From the NCBI GenBank assembly GCA_016937995.1, contig JAFGVM010000031.1, positions 7,222-71,221 of the forward strand: a stretch of DNA of 64,000 nt. Direction: 5' to 3'. The position numbers were made by a program, and so were the translations under genes. The stretch comes from Candidatus Delongbacteria bacterium. GTDB taxonomy: Bacteria; UBA4055. Shown in pieces: positions 42,230 through 50,839 of this stretch (positions are counted from its first letter, which is position 1; each line of letters opens with the position of its first letter). Under the pieces are notes generated by a model. That model was not told where the DNA came from. It searched no databases and was given only the letters and a program-made list of their open reading frames with translations.

Positions 42230-43714
42230 TTATTGATCTCTTTTTATTATTAGTTCCGCAGAAATTCTGCCTGATTCATATATAGTGGGTAAACCGCTTC
42301 CAGGATGAGTTCCTCCGCCCACAAGATAGCAGTTCTTAAATTCTTCAAATTCATTATGCGGTCTTAAATAAAGCATCTGACCCACATTATGTGCCAGATT
42401 AAAGGTTGCACCCAGATAAACAGAATGTTCGTTTTCCCAGTCTGAAGGAGTGACGATCTTTTCTTCAACAATATTTTCTTTTATTCCTGTATATCCGCCT
42501 TTTGTTTCAAGCAGATCAAGAACCTTATTTCTGTATTTCTCTTTTTCTTTATTCCAGTCAATGCCACTTTTATTATTTGGAACAGGAACCAGCACATAGA
42601 TCGCACTTTGACCTTCAGGAGCAAGAGTTTTATCTGTAACAGAAGCATTCTGAACATAAAAAGAAATATCATCAGAAAGAACTTTTGTAATTGTTATCTC
42701 ATCAACATTTTTCTTATAATCTTCAGCAAAAATGATACTGTGATGAGCAATTTCGGGATATTCTTTTTTAACACCCAGGTATAACATAAATGTTGAGCAT
42801 GAATATTTCTTATTTTTTAGTTTTGTGTCTGTGTATTTTTTTCTGTCTTTTTTTTCAACAATATTTGACATTGCGTGTGCAAAATCTGCGTTTATTATTG
42901 TATGATCAGAGAATTTCTTTTCACCGTTCTCCAATTCCACACCTTTTGCGGTCCCATTCTCAACGATAACTCTTTTTACAGGTGTTGACAGCTCGATCTT
43001 TCCGCCTAGGTCCTCGAATGCTTTACTCATTTTAAACGAGAGCTGATTTAAACCTCCCGTAATATGATAGATGCCTCCGCCATGCTCGATATATGAGATT
43101 ATAGAGAAAGTACCGGGAGCACTCCATGGTGACATTCCGATATATTTAGCCTGGAAAGTGAATGCAATTCTGGTATCAGGGTCGTCAAAATATCTTGAGA
43201 GAACATTATATAAACTTGTATGAGCATCTAAATAAGGGATAGAAGTTATCAGTTGTTTTGAGAAGAAATCACTTATTTTACCATAAGGCATAGAAAGACA
43301 TGGTATAAGTTTATCGTATTTCTTTTTCTCTTTATTAAGATATTTGATATAGCCTTCAAAACTTCCAGGAGAGAATTTCTCCATAGTATCTTTCATCTTT
43401 TCCTTATCAGGAGATGGATATAATTCTCTTCCGTCATGAAATTTAAGTCTGTACATTGGATCAAGCTGAACCACATTCACGTAATCTTCAAGTTTTTTAC
43501 CTGACTTTTCAAAAACTGTTTCAAGAACATCTTTCATCATAAAAAAAGTCGGACCTATATCAAAAGTATAATCACCAAGTTTAAAATAACTGTTCCTTCC
43601 ACCAACTTTGCTTTCTTTTTCATATATTGTTACTTTATAACCTTTTGATGCAAGCATCATACCTGCTGCTAGTCCACCCGGACCTGCTCCTACTATCGAT
43701 ACACTTTTATTCAT
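42230..43714 (-). CDS. crtI: CrtI-type phytoene desaturase family protein
   Basis: 494 residues. The N-terminal FAD-binding Rossmann motif is IVGAGPGGLAAGMMLASKGY, followed by EKESKVGGRNSYF. DIGPTFFMM and the C-terminal YLVGGGTHPGSGLPTIYESGRISAELI are typical of CrtI/CrtN/CrtD. It would desaturate a carotenoid or related polyprenoid. No phytoene synthase (crtB) is in the window. It is the first gene of a four-gene run with no gaps (crtI, DUF2141, ABC1 kinase, small membrane protein). Confidence 0.9.
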   Translation of the reverse strand: MNKSVSIVGAGPGGLAAGMMLASKGYKVTIYEKESKVGGRNSYFKLGDYTFDIGPTFFMMKDVLETVFEKSGKKLEDYVNVVQLDPMYRLKFHDGRELYPSPDKEKMKDTMEKFSPGSFEGYIKYLNKEKKKYDKLIPCLSMPYGKISDFFSKQLITSIPYLDAHTSLYNVLSRYFDDPDTRIAFTFQAKYIGMSPWSAPGTFSIISYIEHGGGIYHITGGLNQLSFKMSKAFEDLGGKIELSTPVKRVIVENGTAKGVELENGEKKFSDHTIINADFAHAMSNIVEKKDRKKYTDTKLKNKKYSCSTFMLYLGVKKEYPEIAHHSIIFAEDYKKNVDEITITKVLSDDISFYVQNASVTDKTLAPEGQSAIYVLVPVPNNKSGIDWNKEKEKYRNKVLDLLETKGGYTGIKENIVEEKIVTPSDWENEHSVYLGATFNLAHNVGQMLYLRPHNEFEEFKNCYLVGGGTHPGSGLPTIYESGRISAELIIKRDQ

Positions 43715-43860
43715 ATAAATTCCTATTACTCAGATTTTAAATAACAGATAATAATATAACGATAAATTTGTGTTTTTCAATATGATATATATTTTTTTGT
43801 TAAACAAACCACAGATAAATAGCATTTGTAAATTTAATGATATCTTTGTAAATTTTATTT

Positions 43861-44568
43861 ATGAGAATATGGGACATTAATCCGGGATATTTGAACAGGC
43901 AGAGTTTACTTGGAGAACATAGAGAGCTTCATGGTCTTGTTTCAATTATGATCAACGGTAAAAAAGGATATTCTAAACATCCTGAAACTGTTCGCTGGCT
44001 TAAATACGGCTGGGCAATAAATACCAGACATCAGTTGTTAGCTGCAGAAATGGAGCTTAGAGGATATAAGGATAAGAGTCCGGTCGGGACAAGATCAAAC
44101 AAGTTCAAATGGCCTGAAATTTTTATAGATACACCCTATGAACAGTTTAAAATACTTAAAAAGAAATATGTCGATAAGGAACCGGGTCGAATACCTTTTC
44201 CTAAAAGTGTTCAGGAGCTTTGGGCACAGCATAAATACTCTGTAATGGCAAGAGATTATAATTTATATAAAAAGATCGGAACAGAGATCAACGGAAGTGG
44301 GAAGTGTACAGTTTTGAAAGAATTATCTCAAGAATTAACGAAAATTTTAAGAATAGTGCCTGAAGATAAAGGTTTGAGAAATACACTCCAGCATATGTGG
44401 GGATATGTTTCTAAATTCAGTGATCTGACCGGGAAGGAATTAAATAACACTTCTCAAGCTAATTTCTTGAGTATCATTCAGAAGCTTGCAAAAGAAAATG
44501 ACGAAAAATATCTGTTAAATTCAACTGCCTTAAGTGAACTGATGGTTTGGATTCGTTTGGCAGGTTGA
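43861..44568 (+). CDS. Pyrimidine-dimer DNA glycosylase fused to DUF1722-like domain
   Basis: 235 residues. Residues 1-80 resemble T4 endonuclease V-type glycosylases of bacteria (MRIWDINPGYLNRQSLLGEH, RELHGLVSIM, KHPETVRWLKYGW), with the catalytic Glu in GEHREL. From about residue 90 a DUF1722-like part has the conserved LWAQHKYSVMARDYNLYKKIG. DUF1722 is otherwise met in YbgA and near photolyases, so both halves point to UV damage repair. A single gene, divergent from crtI; carotenoid and UV repair genes side by side suggest light stress. It ends in a terminator. Confidence 0.8.
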   Translation: MRIWDINPGYLNRQSLLGEHRELHGLVSIMINGKKGYSKHPETVRWLKYGWAINTRHQLLAAEMELRGYKDKSPVGTRSNKFKWPEIFIDTPYEQFKILKKKYVDKEPGRIPFPKSVQELWAQHKYSVMARDYNLYKKIGTEINGSGKCTVLKELSQELTKILRIVPEDKGLRNTLQHMWGYVSKFSDLTGKELNNTSQANFLSIIQKLAKENDEKYLLNSTALSELMVWIRLAG

Positions 44569-44611
44569 TAGATTAAGCTAAAATCCTAATTTTTTATAGA
44601 TGTGTAAATGA

Positions 44612-44643
44612 AAAAGGAATTTCGTTTGAAATTCTTTTTTTTA
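44612..44643 (+). terminator. Terminator of the glycosylase gene
   Basis: GAATTTC-GTTT-GAAATTC followed by eight T, 48 nt after the stop. Confidence 0.85.
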
Positions 44644-44662
44644 TCCCACTTTCTTACCCAAC

Positions 44663-44694
44663 GCCATTATTTGTCCCTCATACTTATCTATATT
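44663..44694 (+). promoter_or_regulatory. Island promoter motif, copy A
   Basis: GCCATTATTTGTCCC at 44663-44677, then TATATT at 44689-44694. Copy E at 55890 differs by one base in the 15-mer and stays similar for about 30 nt more (TTACCTATGTAGTT against TTACCTGTGTTGTT). The motif centre is about 66 nt before the ATG at 44735. Confidence 0.55.
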
Positions 44695-44734
44695 ACCTAT
44701 GTAGTTACGATTTCTAAATTACAGAGGAAGCATC

Positions 44735-44950
44735 ATGTCTGAATTGAATATTGAAGTTTTATTTGAAAGCTGGCTGATCTATGATGGTAATGATCCTTCA
44801 TTTAAAAAGAATAAAATAATAAGACCTACATTTTTATCATCAGATATATCAAAAAATGCAATTTCTCAAGTAGTTAATGAAATAGATGTTGAGGTAGAAA
44901 TGAATGAATTTCATATACTTAACTTAAAAAAATGTAATCCCATAAAATAA
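44735..44950 (+). CDS. Small protein of unknown function (island entry)
   Basis: 71 residues, no signal peptide and no recognised family. Visible: an acidic mid part (VNEIDVEVEMNEFHI) and WLIYDGNDPSF near the start. A good AGAGGAAG site precedes the ATG. It begins a run of three small genes (to 45814) with gaps of 13 and 17 nt, so they are probably co-transcribed from the motif-A promoter. Function cannot be inferred. Confidence 0.55.
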   Translation: MSELNIEVLFESWLIYDGNDPSFKKNKIIRPTFLSSDISKNAISQVVNEIDVEVEMNEFHILNLKKCNPIK

Positions 44951-44963
44951 AAAAGAGGAGATC

Positions 44964-45506
44964 ATGAGCAGTCTATACAGGATCATTAAAGAAAATTTAA
45001 GAAGAAATGATTTAAACGAAGTTTCCAAAAAAGCAGGTTTAAGCACTAAATTATTAACGCAAATTTTAAATGATTATTATTTCGGTTTTATCAGCAAAAT
45101 AAATCCGGTCGAACCAAGAAAATTTCTAAAAATATTATGTTCATTTACTGGTATGAAAGAATTGAAGATAAATAACCGCATAGAGATGTTTATTAGGGAT
45201 ATGAACAGTTTTAAATCTTCACTCCCGTATATTTTTGTTGATACGGGTTTTGTTAGAGTTAGTCAGCCTGTTTTTGTTTTGGCACTATTTGAAAATAGTA
45301 GAAGATTTAAGATAAAACCTGAAGATGATATTGGAAATATAATCAGAGAACATTTTAAGAAAACAGAAGGAAAGCTTAATCTGTGGGGAAAGATCAGTCA
45401 GTATTTTTATCACGATGAATTAAACAGGATCTCGGTTTATGATACCAAAGGTAATAAAATCGAAACTGATGATATAAATGAGACATGTGCAACACTAAAC
45501 ATTTAA
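44964..45506 (+). CDS. Unknown protein with weak helix-turn-helix-like N-terminus
   Basis: 180 residues, RBS GAGGAG. The first 40 residues (NDLNEVSKKAGLSTKLLTQIL) look like a helix-turn-helix, similar to Cro/XRE starts, but the rest (PYIFVDTGFVRVSQPVFVLALFEN...YHDELNRISVYDTKGNKIE) matches nothing I recognise. It is 13 nt after the previous small gene and 17 nt before the next. A regulator is possible but weakly supported. Confidence 0.5.
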   Translation: MSSLYRIIKENLRRNDLNEVSKKAGLSTKLLTQILNDYYFGFISKINPVEPRKFLKILCSFTGMKELKINNRIEMFIRDMNSFKSSLPYIFVDTGFVRVSQPVFVLALFENSRRFKIKPEDDIGNIIREHFKKTEGKLNLWGKISQYFYHDELNRISVYDTKGNKIETDDINETCATLNI

Positions 45507-45523
45507 TTTGATAAGAGAAACTT

Positions 45524-45814
45524 ATGAAGTTTGAAATAACTGATGATCTTGGAGATATTTCAGAGACTGCAATTGAAGTAAATTGGAGATTAATATCAAT
45601 TGAGAAATTTAATGATATAGATCTTGAATTTCGAACCTGTTGTAACACTCTTATGTTAGGTTACTGGTTTGATTTTGAAGACAGAAAAAGATTTAAAATT
45701 GTTTGTCAGTCAAGGAATAAAGAAGGTATATATACACCTTTTGATGGTATTCTCAGAGAATTTAAAGATTCAGGATTGGAACCATTTATTCTGGAATATA
45801 TCAAGAGTAATTGA
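45524..45814 (+). CDS. Small protein of unknown function
   Basis: 96 residues with no recognised motif; it has aromatic, acidic segments (MLGYWFDFEDRKRFKIVCQS) and one CC pair. It ends the three-gene run. A weak AAGAGAAA site precedes the ATG. The following 97-nt gap is AT-rich and holds the start of the cyclase-like gene's transcript, if that is separate. Confidence 0.5.
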   Translation: MKFEITDDLGDISETAIEVNWRLISIEKFNDIDLEFRTCCNTLMLGYWFDFEDRKRFKIVCQSRNKEGIYTPFDGILREFKDSGLEPFILEYIKSN

Positions 45815-45911
45815 AATAGACGAATAGCGCACCAAAAAACTGACTTTTTAAAATTATTAGTTTATATTTATGATGAATAAATATAACAAACTTTTAAAAA
45901 AGGGCTGAAGA

Positions 45912-46652
45912 ATGACTACAAAAGTAAAAAATGGTTTAATTGGATTTTTTGACATACTAGGTTATTCTTCATTTCTTGAAAATAATGAAGCTGTAATTGC
46001 AGTTGATATTATAACTGACTTGTTAAGAGAGATTCAGACTTTAAAAGAAAATGCAATTAAAACTTTTAGCATAGAAAATACTGTATATAGTGAAATTGTA
46101 AAAAGGATTGAATATCTTATAATAAGTGATTCTATCATCTTGTCATTAGTATGTAAAAAACGGGAAGATGAAGATAATGAATATAAAGATGAGCTAAAAG
46201 TATTTTTACTTTATAGTTCTTTTTTAATGAAAAAGCTCTTCATAAAAGGACTTCCATTAAGGGGTAGTATTGATTATGGAGAATTTGTAATAGTTGAAAA
46301 CACTTTCGTGGGTAAACCGATTATTAATTCATATAAAGCTGGGAATAAGATAAATCTTGCAGCATGTTCAATATTAGAACCTGTAGGGATTGATATTTTA
46401 AAAGATCTTGAAAATGACTTATATTTTAAATACAATACTCCTATAAGAAATGGTGAAGAAATTTCAACATTACTCCATTTTTTAATTGGTGAAGGAGAAG
46501 GTGATAATTACAAATTAGATAAAATAAAAGATTTTAAACAATTTATAATGGATTCGTTTGTGAAACATAATAAACCACTTGACAAAAAAGTTTATCAAAA
46601 AATTATAAATACAGAAATGTTTTTAAGATTTTGTAAGGCTATAACGAAATAA
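45912..46652 (+). CDS. Class III nucleotidyl cyclase-like protein (Pycsar-like)
   Basis: 246 residues. The N-terminal GFFDILGYSSFLE has the first metal Asp (Asp14) of class III cyclases. IEYLIISDSIILS has the second (Asp73). Then GLPLRGSIDYGEF and TFVGKPIINSYKAGNKINLAACSI match the order of R-G-xI-x-xGE and G-xx-ixxAyxxe seen in Pycsar-type (cCMP/cUMP) cyclases of phage defence. There is no membrane or sensor domain. Two nuclease-like genes follow on the same strand, the first 33 nt away. The fold call is from motif spacing; activity and base choice are unknown. A non-catalytic homologue is the main alternative. Confidence 0.55.
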   Translation: MTTKVKNGLIGFFDILGYSSFLENNEAVIAVDIITDLLREIQTLKENAIKTFSIENTVYSEIVKRIEYLIISDSIILSLVCKKREDEDNEYKDELKVFLLYSSFLMKKLFIKGLPLRGSIDYGEFVIVENTFVGKPIINSYKAGNKINLAACSILEPVGIDILKDLENDLYFKYNTPIRNGEEISTLLHFLIGEGEGDNYKLDKIKDFKQFIMDSFVKHNKPLDKKVYQKIINTEMFLRFCKAITK

Positions 46653-46685
46653 ATGAATTATAATTAAAGAAAAAGGAGAATGATT

Positions 46686-48500
46686 ATGAAGCTTCAAAAA
46701 ATAATTGAACGGGTAAATCTAAACGAAATTAGTAAGTTTTATAATATCTTAACAAATCTCATACCCGAGAAGAAAGATTTGGATAAAAAAGCTGATCCTG
46801 AAAGCTTCGTAGAAATATTCAATACTAACCGAATCCGAAACCTTTACAAAGAAAGTTTAATGAAAGCTATAAAAAAGGAAGTTGACATAGATATTGCGAC
46901 TGATATTCTTATACGTGATGGAAATTCCATTATGTCAATACGTTGGTTCGAAGATCTTTTTGAAAAAGAGCTGAAAGAAATCGAACAACAAATAAATAAT
47001 GTTAAAAATATTTTAGAAAAAGGTACTAAAGAAATAAATGAATTAAGAATAAGGGATTATAAAATTTATCATAATTGTGTAAAAACTGCTTTTACAAATG
47101 ATTTAGAAAAAGGCAAATTAGAAAAAATAACAGATGATGAACTTACTGTTTTAAATACTCTTAAGGAATCACTGGAATTATCTAATACAGAAGCTAGAGG
47201 AATTTATCTTTTTACAACAAACACAGATCTCAAAAAATACAGAATTGATTCTGTAATCGAAAAATTAAAATCAAATGGGATAGGATTTTATATTACTAAA
47301 GAGAAAAATCTATATATACCAGAAGAATTTATTATTCTACTAAGAGAAATAAAAGGAATAAAGTTAGCAGAAAAATATCAAAGAAGGATTCTGATATGCC
47401 TTGATGATACAATGATTAATGAACTAAAAAGGAAGCATGGAATTAAAGCAAAAAACCGACATGAAAAAATTGAAGAATTGATTAAACAGGGTATTGATAT
47501 TGAAAATGTTTTAAATACTGGAATTTTCAAAGATTCGATTAGTGAAAATGATAAGAAGAAAATTTTAAACAATATAATTGAAAACAAATTAGGTTTATAC
47601 TTACAGAAATCAGGTCGATCAGTAAATGAAAAAATATCTTTATTATTACAGTATTATGAGAAAGATGAGATCGAACAAAATATCGGGATGTCAAAAGAAG
47701 GTTATGATGAAATGATGAGGGATTTATTGAAAATTGATGGTTTCGAAAGAAAAATTAGAGATAAATTCGAACTGGATGAGAAAAAAGTAAAATTATTGAG
47801 CGAAGATTTATTGGATTATAACATAAAGCCTAAAGATATATTGTATTTATTACCGTTAAATCAAATAAAAGAATTTTGTAAGTTAAAAGGAATAAAATAC
47901 CGAGGTGAAAATGTTATTCGTCAAGTATTGGAAAACTATACCAAGTCAGAAGATAGATACATTGAGAACTATACCCTAATAGCTAAAAATGATAAAATCG
48001 GATTAAAAGAAAATGGAATATTAATCGAAAGTGGAATAGGATTATTATTTGAAAAAGTAACAAAGCAAATATTTACCAAGATGAATTTAACAGTTAATGA
48101 AGAATTAAAAAAGTCTATAAATAATAGAAAAAATAAAGCTGACATAATAATCGAGGGTGTTAACGATAAAACCATCTATATTGTGGAATGTAAATCTTCA
48201 CAAAAAGATTTTGCAAGTTTCTCGGATACAAGCCGTCAAATAAAAGCATATGTGGAACTATATAGCAAAAAGGGATATTTTATACAAGGTGTTATATTAG
48301 TATCAAATTCTTTTACTGAAGAATTCAAAGACTCCGTAAAAACTTTTCCGACATCTAGAATTTCACTCTTAGAAGCCATGGATTTATATGATATTTATGA
48401 AGAATATAAAAGATTAGGTTTAGAAACCTTCCCATTATCACTTTTAGGAGATAAAATTATTCTATCTGAAAATGTAATAAAAGGTTTAAGACAATTCTAA
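46686..48500 (+). CDS. Large SAP/PD-(D/E)xK nuclease-like protein
   Basis: 604 residues from the ATG at 46686 (AGGAG 7 nt before; the ATG at 46680 is too close). The first 440 residues are mainly helical, with two SAP-like segments (ELKRKHGIKAKNRHEKIEEL and IKEFCKLKGIKYRGENVIRQ). At the C-terminus a restriction-type core is clear: LLFEKVTKQIFTKMN, KADIIIEG and YIVECKSSQ, then a helix with SRQIKAYVELYSKKG. That gives the D...E-x-K active site of Mrr-like nucleases. It starts 33 nt after the cyclase-like gene, so it could be an effector. No transmembrane helix is seen. Confidence 0.65.
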   Translation: MKLQKIIERVNLNEISKFYNILTNLIPEKKDLDKKADPESFVEIFNTNRIRNLYKESLMKAIKKEVDIDIATDILIRDGNSIMSIRWFEDLFEKELKEIEQQINNVKNILEKGTKEINELRIRDYKIYHNCVKTAFTNDLEKGKLEKITDDELTVLNTLKESLELSNTEARGIYLFTTNTDLKKYRIDSVIEKLKSNGIGFYITKEKNLYIPEEFIILLREIKGIKLAEKYQRRILICLDDTMINELKRKHGIKAKNRHEKIEELIKQGIDIENVLNTGIFKDSISENDKKKILNNIIENKLGLYLQKSGRSVNEKISLLLQYYEKDEIEQNIGMSKEGYDEMMRDLLKIDGFERKIRDKFELDEKKVKLLSEDLLDYNIKPKDILYLLPLNQIKEFCKLKGIKYRGENVIRQVLENYTKSEDRYIENYTLIAKNDKIGLKENGILIESGIGLLFEKVTKQIFTKMNLTVNEELKKSINNRKNKADIIIEGVNDKTIYIVECKSSQKDFASFSDTSRQIKAYVELYSKKGYFIQGVILVSNSFTEEFKDSVKTFPTSRISLLEAMDLYDIYEEYKRLGLETFPLSLLGDKIILSENVIKGLRQF

Positions 48501-48597
48501 TTACGTATTTGTCAAAAGATAGCAATATATATTAGTTATCCTTTTAAATTTTAAAATTAAATAACAGTTCGTAATGTTAATTATTATGAGGAAATTA

Positions 48598-49446
48598 ATG
48601 GGAAATAATACTACGAAACCACCATACGATGGATATGTAGAAACACTTTCAAAAAAGTTTGAATCTAGACTTAACGAAATTGAAATTGATTATAACTTCG
48701 ATTATGGAAATGAATTTGAAATTGCAATATGTGAAGTGTTAAGAAGTTTCTTGCCTGAAAAGTATGGTGTTTGTAGAGGTCATGTAGTAAATTTTAAAGG
48801 GGGAAAAATAGGAGATGATATAATCATATATGATCAACAAAAGTTTCCATCTTTAAGGATCCACGACAAGCAACAATACGCACGCAAAGAAAATATTCCT
48901 ATTGAATCGGTTTATGCATATTTTGAAGTGAAGCATTCTCTTGATGATAAAACTTACAAAAAAGCTTTAAAACAGATAAGAATCGCTAAGAAATTCTTTA
49001 GAAATAGAGATAAAGTAGATGAAGGAACATTTAACATATATTCCAAGCCTCTTGAGCAAAATGTTAAATACTGCCCAGATTATCCAAATTATAGAAATCC
49101 AATTTATTGTGGTATTATAGCCCGAAAAACTGAGTTTGATGAAGATAAGATAAAAGAAAAAGTAAAAGAATTAAATAAGAATGACAATGAGAATGATAAT
49201 CCAGATATAATTCTGATAGACAAAAATCAATACATACAAATTGGCTATAAGAAAGAAGATAAAAAAGAATTCGCACCTACTTTATTCTTGCTAGAAGAAA
49301 AAAATCATTGCTATGAATATGAAAATAGAGAAAAATTAGCTTATGGACTTTTCCTGATATCACTAATTACAGCGTTGGATTGGATTATATTGGGAAAAAT
49401 GGAATGGATAGATTGTTTAAATCATTATGTTGATAAAAACCAATAA
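48598..49446 (+). CDS. DUF6602-like putative nuclease
   Basis: 282 residues from the ATG at 48598, with GAGGAAA just upstream; two earlier ATGs lack a site. It matches DUF6602: FDYGNEFEIAICEVLRSFLP, KYGVCRGHVVNFKGGKIGDD and the PD-(D/E)xK-like pair DDIIIYD and VYAYFEVKHSLD. A hydrophobic C-terminal stretch (LFLISLITALDWIIL) ends the family pattern. The gene is third in the cassette, 97 nt after the nuclease gene. DUF6602 genes are often in defence islands, but their role is not proved. Confidence 0.65.
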   Translation: MGNNTTKPPYDGYVETLSKKFESRLNEIEIDYNFDYGNEFEIAICEVLRSFLPEKYGVCRGHVVNFKGGKIGDDIIIYDQQKFPSLRIHDKQQYARKENIPIESVYAYFEVKHSLDDKTYKKALKQIRIAKKFFRNRDKVDEGTFNIYSKPLEQNVKYCPDYPNYRNPIYCGIIARKTEFDEDKIKEKVKELNKNDNENDNPDIILIDKNQYIQIGYKKEDKKEFAPTLFLLEEKNHCYEYENREKLAYGLFLISLITALDWIILGKMEWIDCLNHYVDKNQ

Positions 49447-49526
49447 TAATATTTACCTTAAGTTATCAAAATTTGGCAAACTTTAAATAATAGTATAGAT
49501 TGTAAATAGAAAACAGGAAAATTAAA

Positions 49527-50672
49527 ATGTATAATTCCCTGAAAATCATATTTCTTCTCTCACTCAGCCTCTTGACAGTAGTTTATGCACAATCTTCAGC
49601 AACTCTTAACATTTATAGCTTCGCACTGAGTGATGAATCTAAAGTTAAATCTTTTAGTTTATATCTTAATAAAAAAAAGATTGTAACATTCAAAAATGGA
49701 GAACGAATTAGTATTAAAATTCTTAACCCTAAAAATTTATCAGTCAAGATAAGAAATAGAACAACCGGATATACATATAAAACTGATTTTGATTTTAAGA
49801 ATGATTATACATATTATTGGGAATTTTCAACCCTGACACAATACGCAAAAAAAGAAAGATCTGAAGCTATCGAAGAAATGAAACAGGAAGGTACATTTTT
49901 ATCTGATTCTGTTAGATTTTTAGTCGTTGATATTAAATCGGATAAATTGATTGTAAAAGACAAAAAAAATATCAGCATAGCAAAGGTTGATTTTGGTAAA
50001 GAGAAAGAAAATTTAAGCATACCTGACGAAATACCGGAAAGACCTAATCCTGTGGGTGCAAAAGAAATTGATGATTTTGTAAATAAGGCTTTTGATATTT
50101 ACGAAACAACAAAAGCGTTTTCGGATCAAATCAGAAATATTAATTCCAAAATTCAAGAGCTGATGGAATTACAGAATATTGTTGGAAATCCAATAAAAAA
50201 GGTAAAGAAAGAAGCAATGCTGATACAGAGAAATATAACTACTCTGATAAATGATTCTCAGGAATTATCAAAGTTAGCTCCGAATATTTTAAATGGAGCT
50301 AAGAGTTTAAAGTTTACAAAAATTGCTACTGCTACCAAAAATATATTATCTGCTGTCGATGCAGTAAAATGGTCTCTCATTACACTAGGCGAGCTGATTA
50401 ACGATCTTCCCGGTATTTTATCTGATATTGCAAGTTTCGAAAAAAATAATAATATTACAGATACAGAAGTAATTCTAGAAGATATCGTAGAAGTCCAACC
50501 CGATCAAGTGAATAACGAAACTTCTAATGTTTCGTTAATCGTAGTAAAAGAAAGCGAAGTCGAAACTCAAAAACTTGGTCCCGGTCAGATGATATTAACA
50601 ACAGATACCAAAAAGCTACTGATCTTTGATGGAGATAAATTCAGAGAAGTAGTCTTAAAAGATTGGAAGTAA
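49527..50672 (+). CDS. Secreted coiled-coil protein of unknown function
   Basis: 381 residues with a signal peptide (MYNSLKIIFLLSLSLLTVVYAQ). A beta-rich N-terminal part (to about 165) is followed by a coiled coil (EIDDFVNKAFDIYETTKAFS and on, about 185-300) and a C-terminal domain with QKLGPGQMILTTDTKKLLIF. No family recognised. It is followed by a terminator and lies inside the accessory island next to nuclease-type genes, which is an unusual place for a secreted protein. Confidence 0.6.
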   Translation: MYNSLKIIFLLSLSLLTVVYAQSSATLNIYSFALSDESKVKSFSLYLNKKKIVTFKNGERISIKILNPKNLSVKIRNRTTGYTYKTDFDFKNDYTYYWEFSTLTQYAKKERSEAIEEMKQEGTFLSDSVRFLVVDIKSDKLIVKDKKNISIAKVDFGKEKENLSIPDEIPERPNPVGAKEIDDFVNKAFDIYETTKAFSDQIRNINSKIQELMELQNIVGNPIKKVKKEAMLIQRNITTLINDSQELSKLAPNILNGAKSLKFTKIATATKNILSAVDAVKWSLITLGELINDLPGILSDIASFEKNNNITDTEVILEDIVEVQPDQVNNETSNVSLIVVKESEVETQKLGPGQMILTTDTKKLLIFDGDKFREVVLKDWK

Positions 50673-50732
50673 GATTGGCATAAATGTCGCCCAAATTCCG
50701 TTTTATAACGCACCCAATTAAATATTTCTAAA

Positions 50733-50756
50733 AAGCTCCTTCGGGAGCATTTATTT
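50733..50756 (+). terminator. Terminator after the secreted coiled-coil gene
   Basis: AGCTCC-TTCG-GGAGC hairpin with a stable UUCG-type tetraloop, then ATTTATTTC. Confidence 0.7.
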
Positions 50757-50774
50757 CTACATTTTTCACCAAAA

Positions 50775-50807
50775 GGTCATCATTTGACCTAGTGCTTATC
50801 ATATCTT
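50775..50807 (+). promoter_or_regulatory. Island promoter motif, copy B
   Basis: GGTCATCATTTGACC at 50775-50789 has perfect GGTCA/TGACC arms. TATCTT follows at 50802-50807. The motif centre is 58 nt before the ATG of the ORF6N gene, the same distance as for copy C. Confidence 0.55.
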
Positions 50808-50839
50808 GCGTTTAAATAAAAAATTACGCAGGAGAATAT

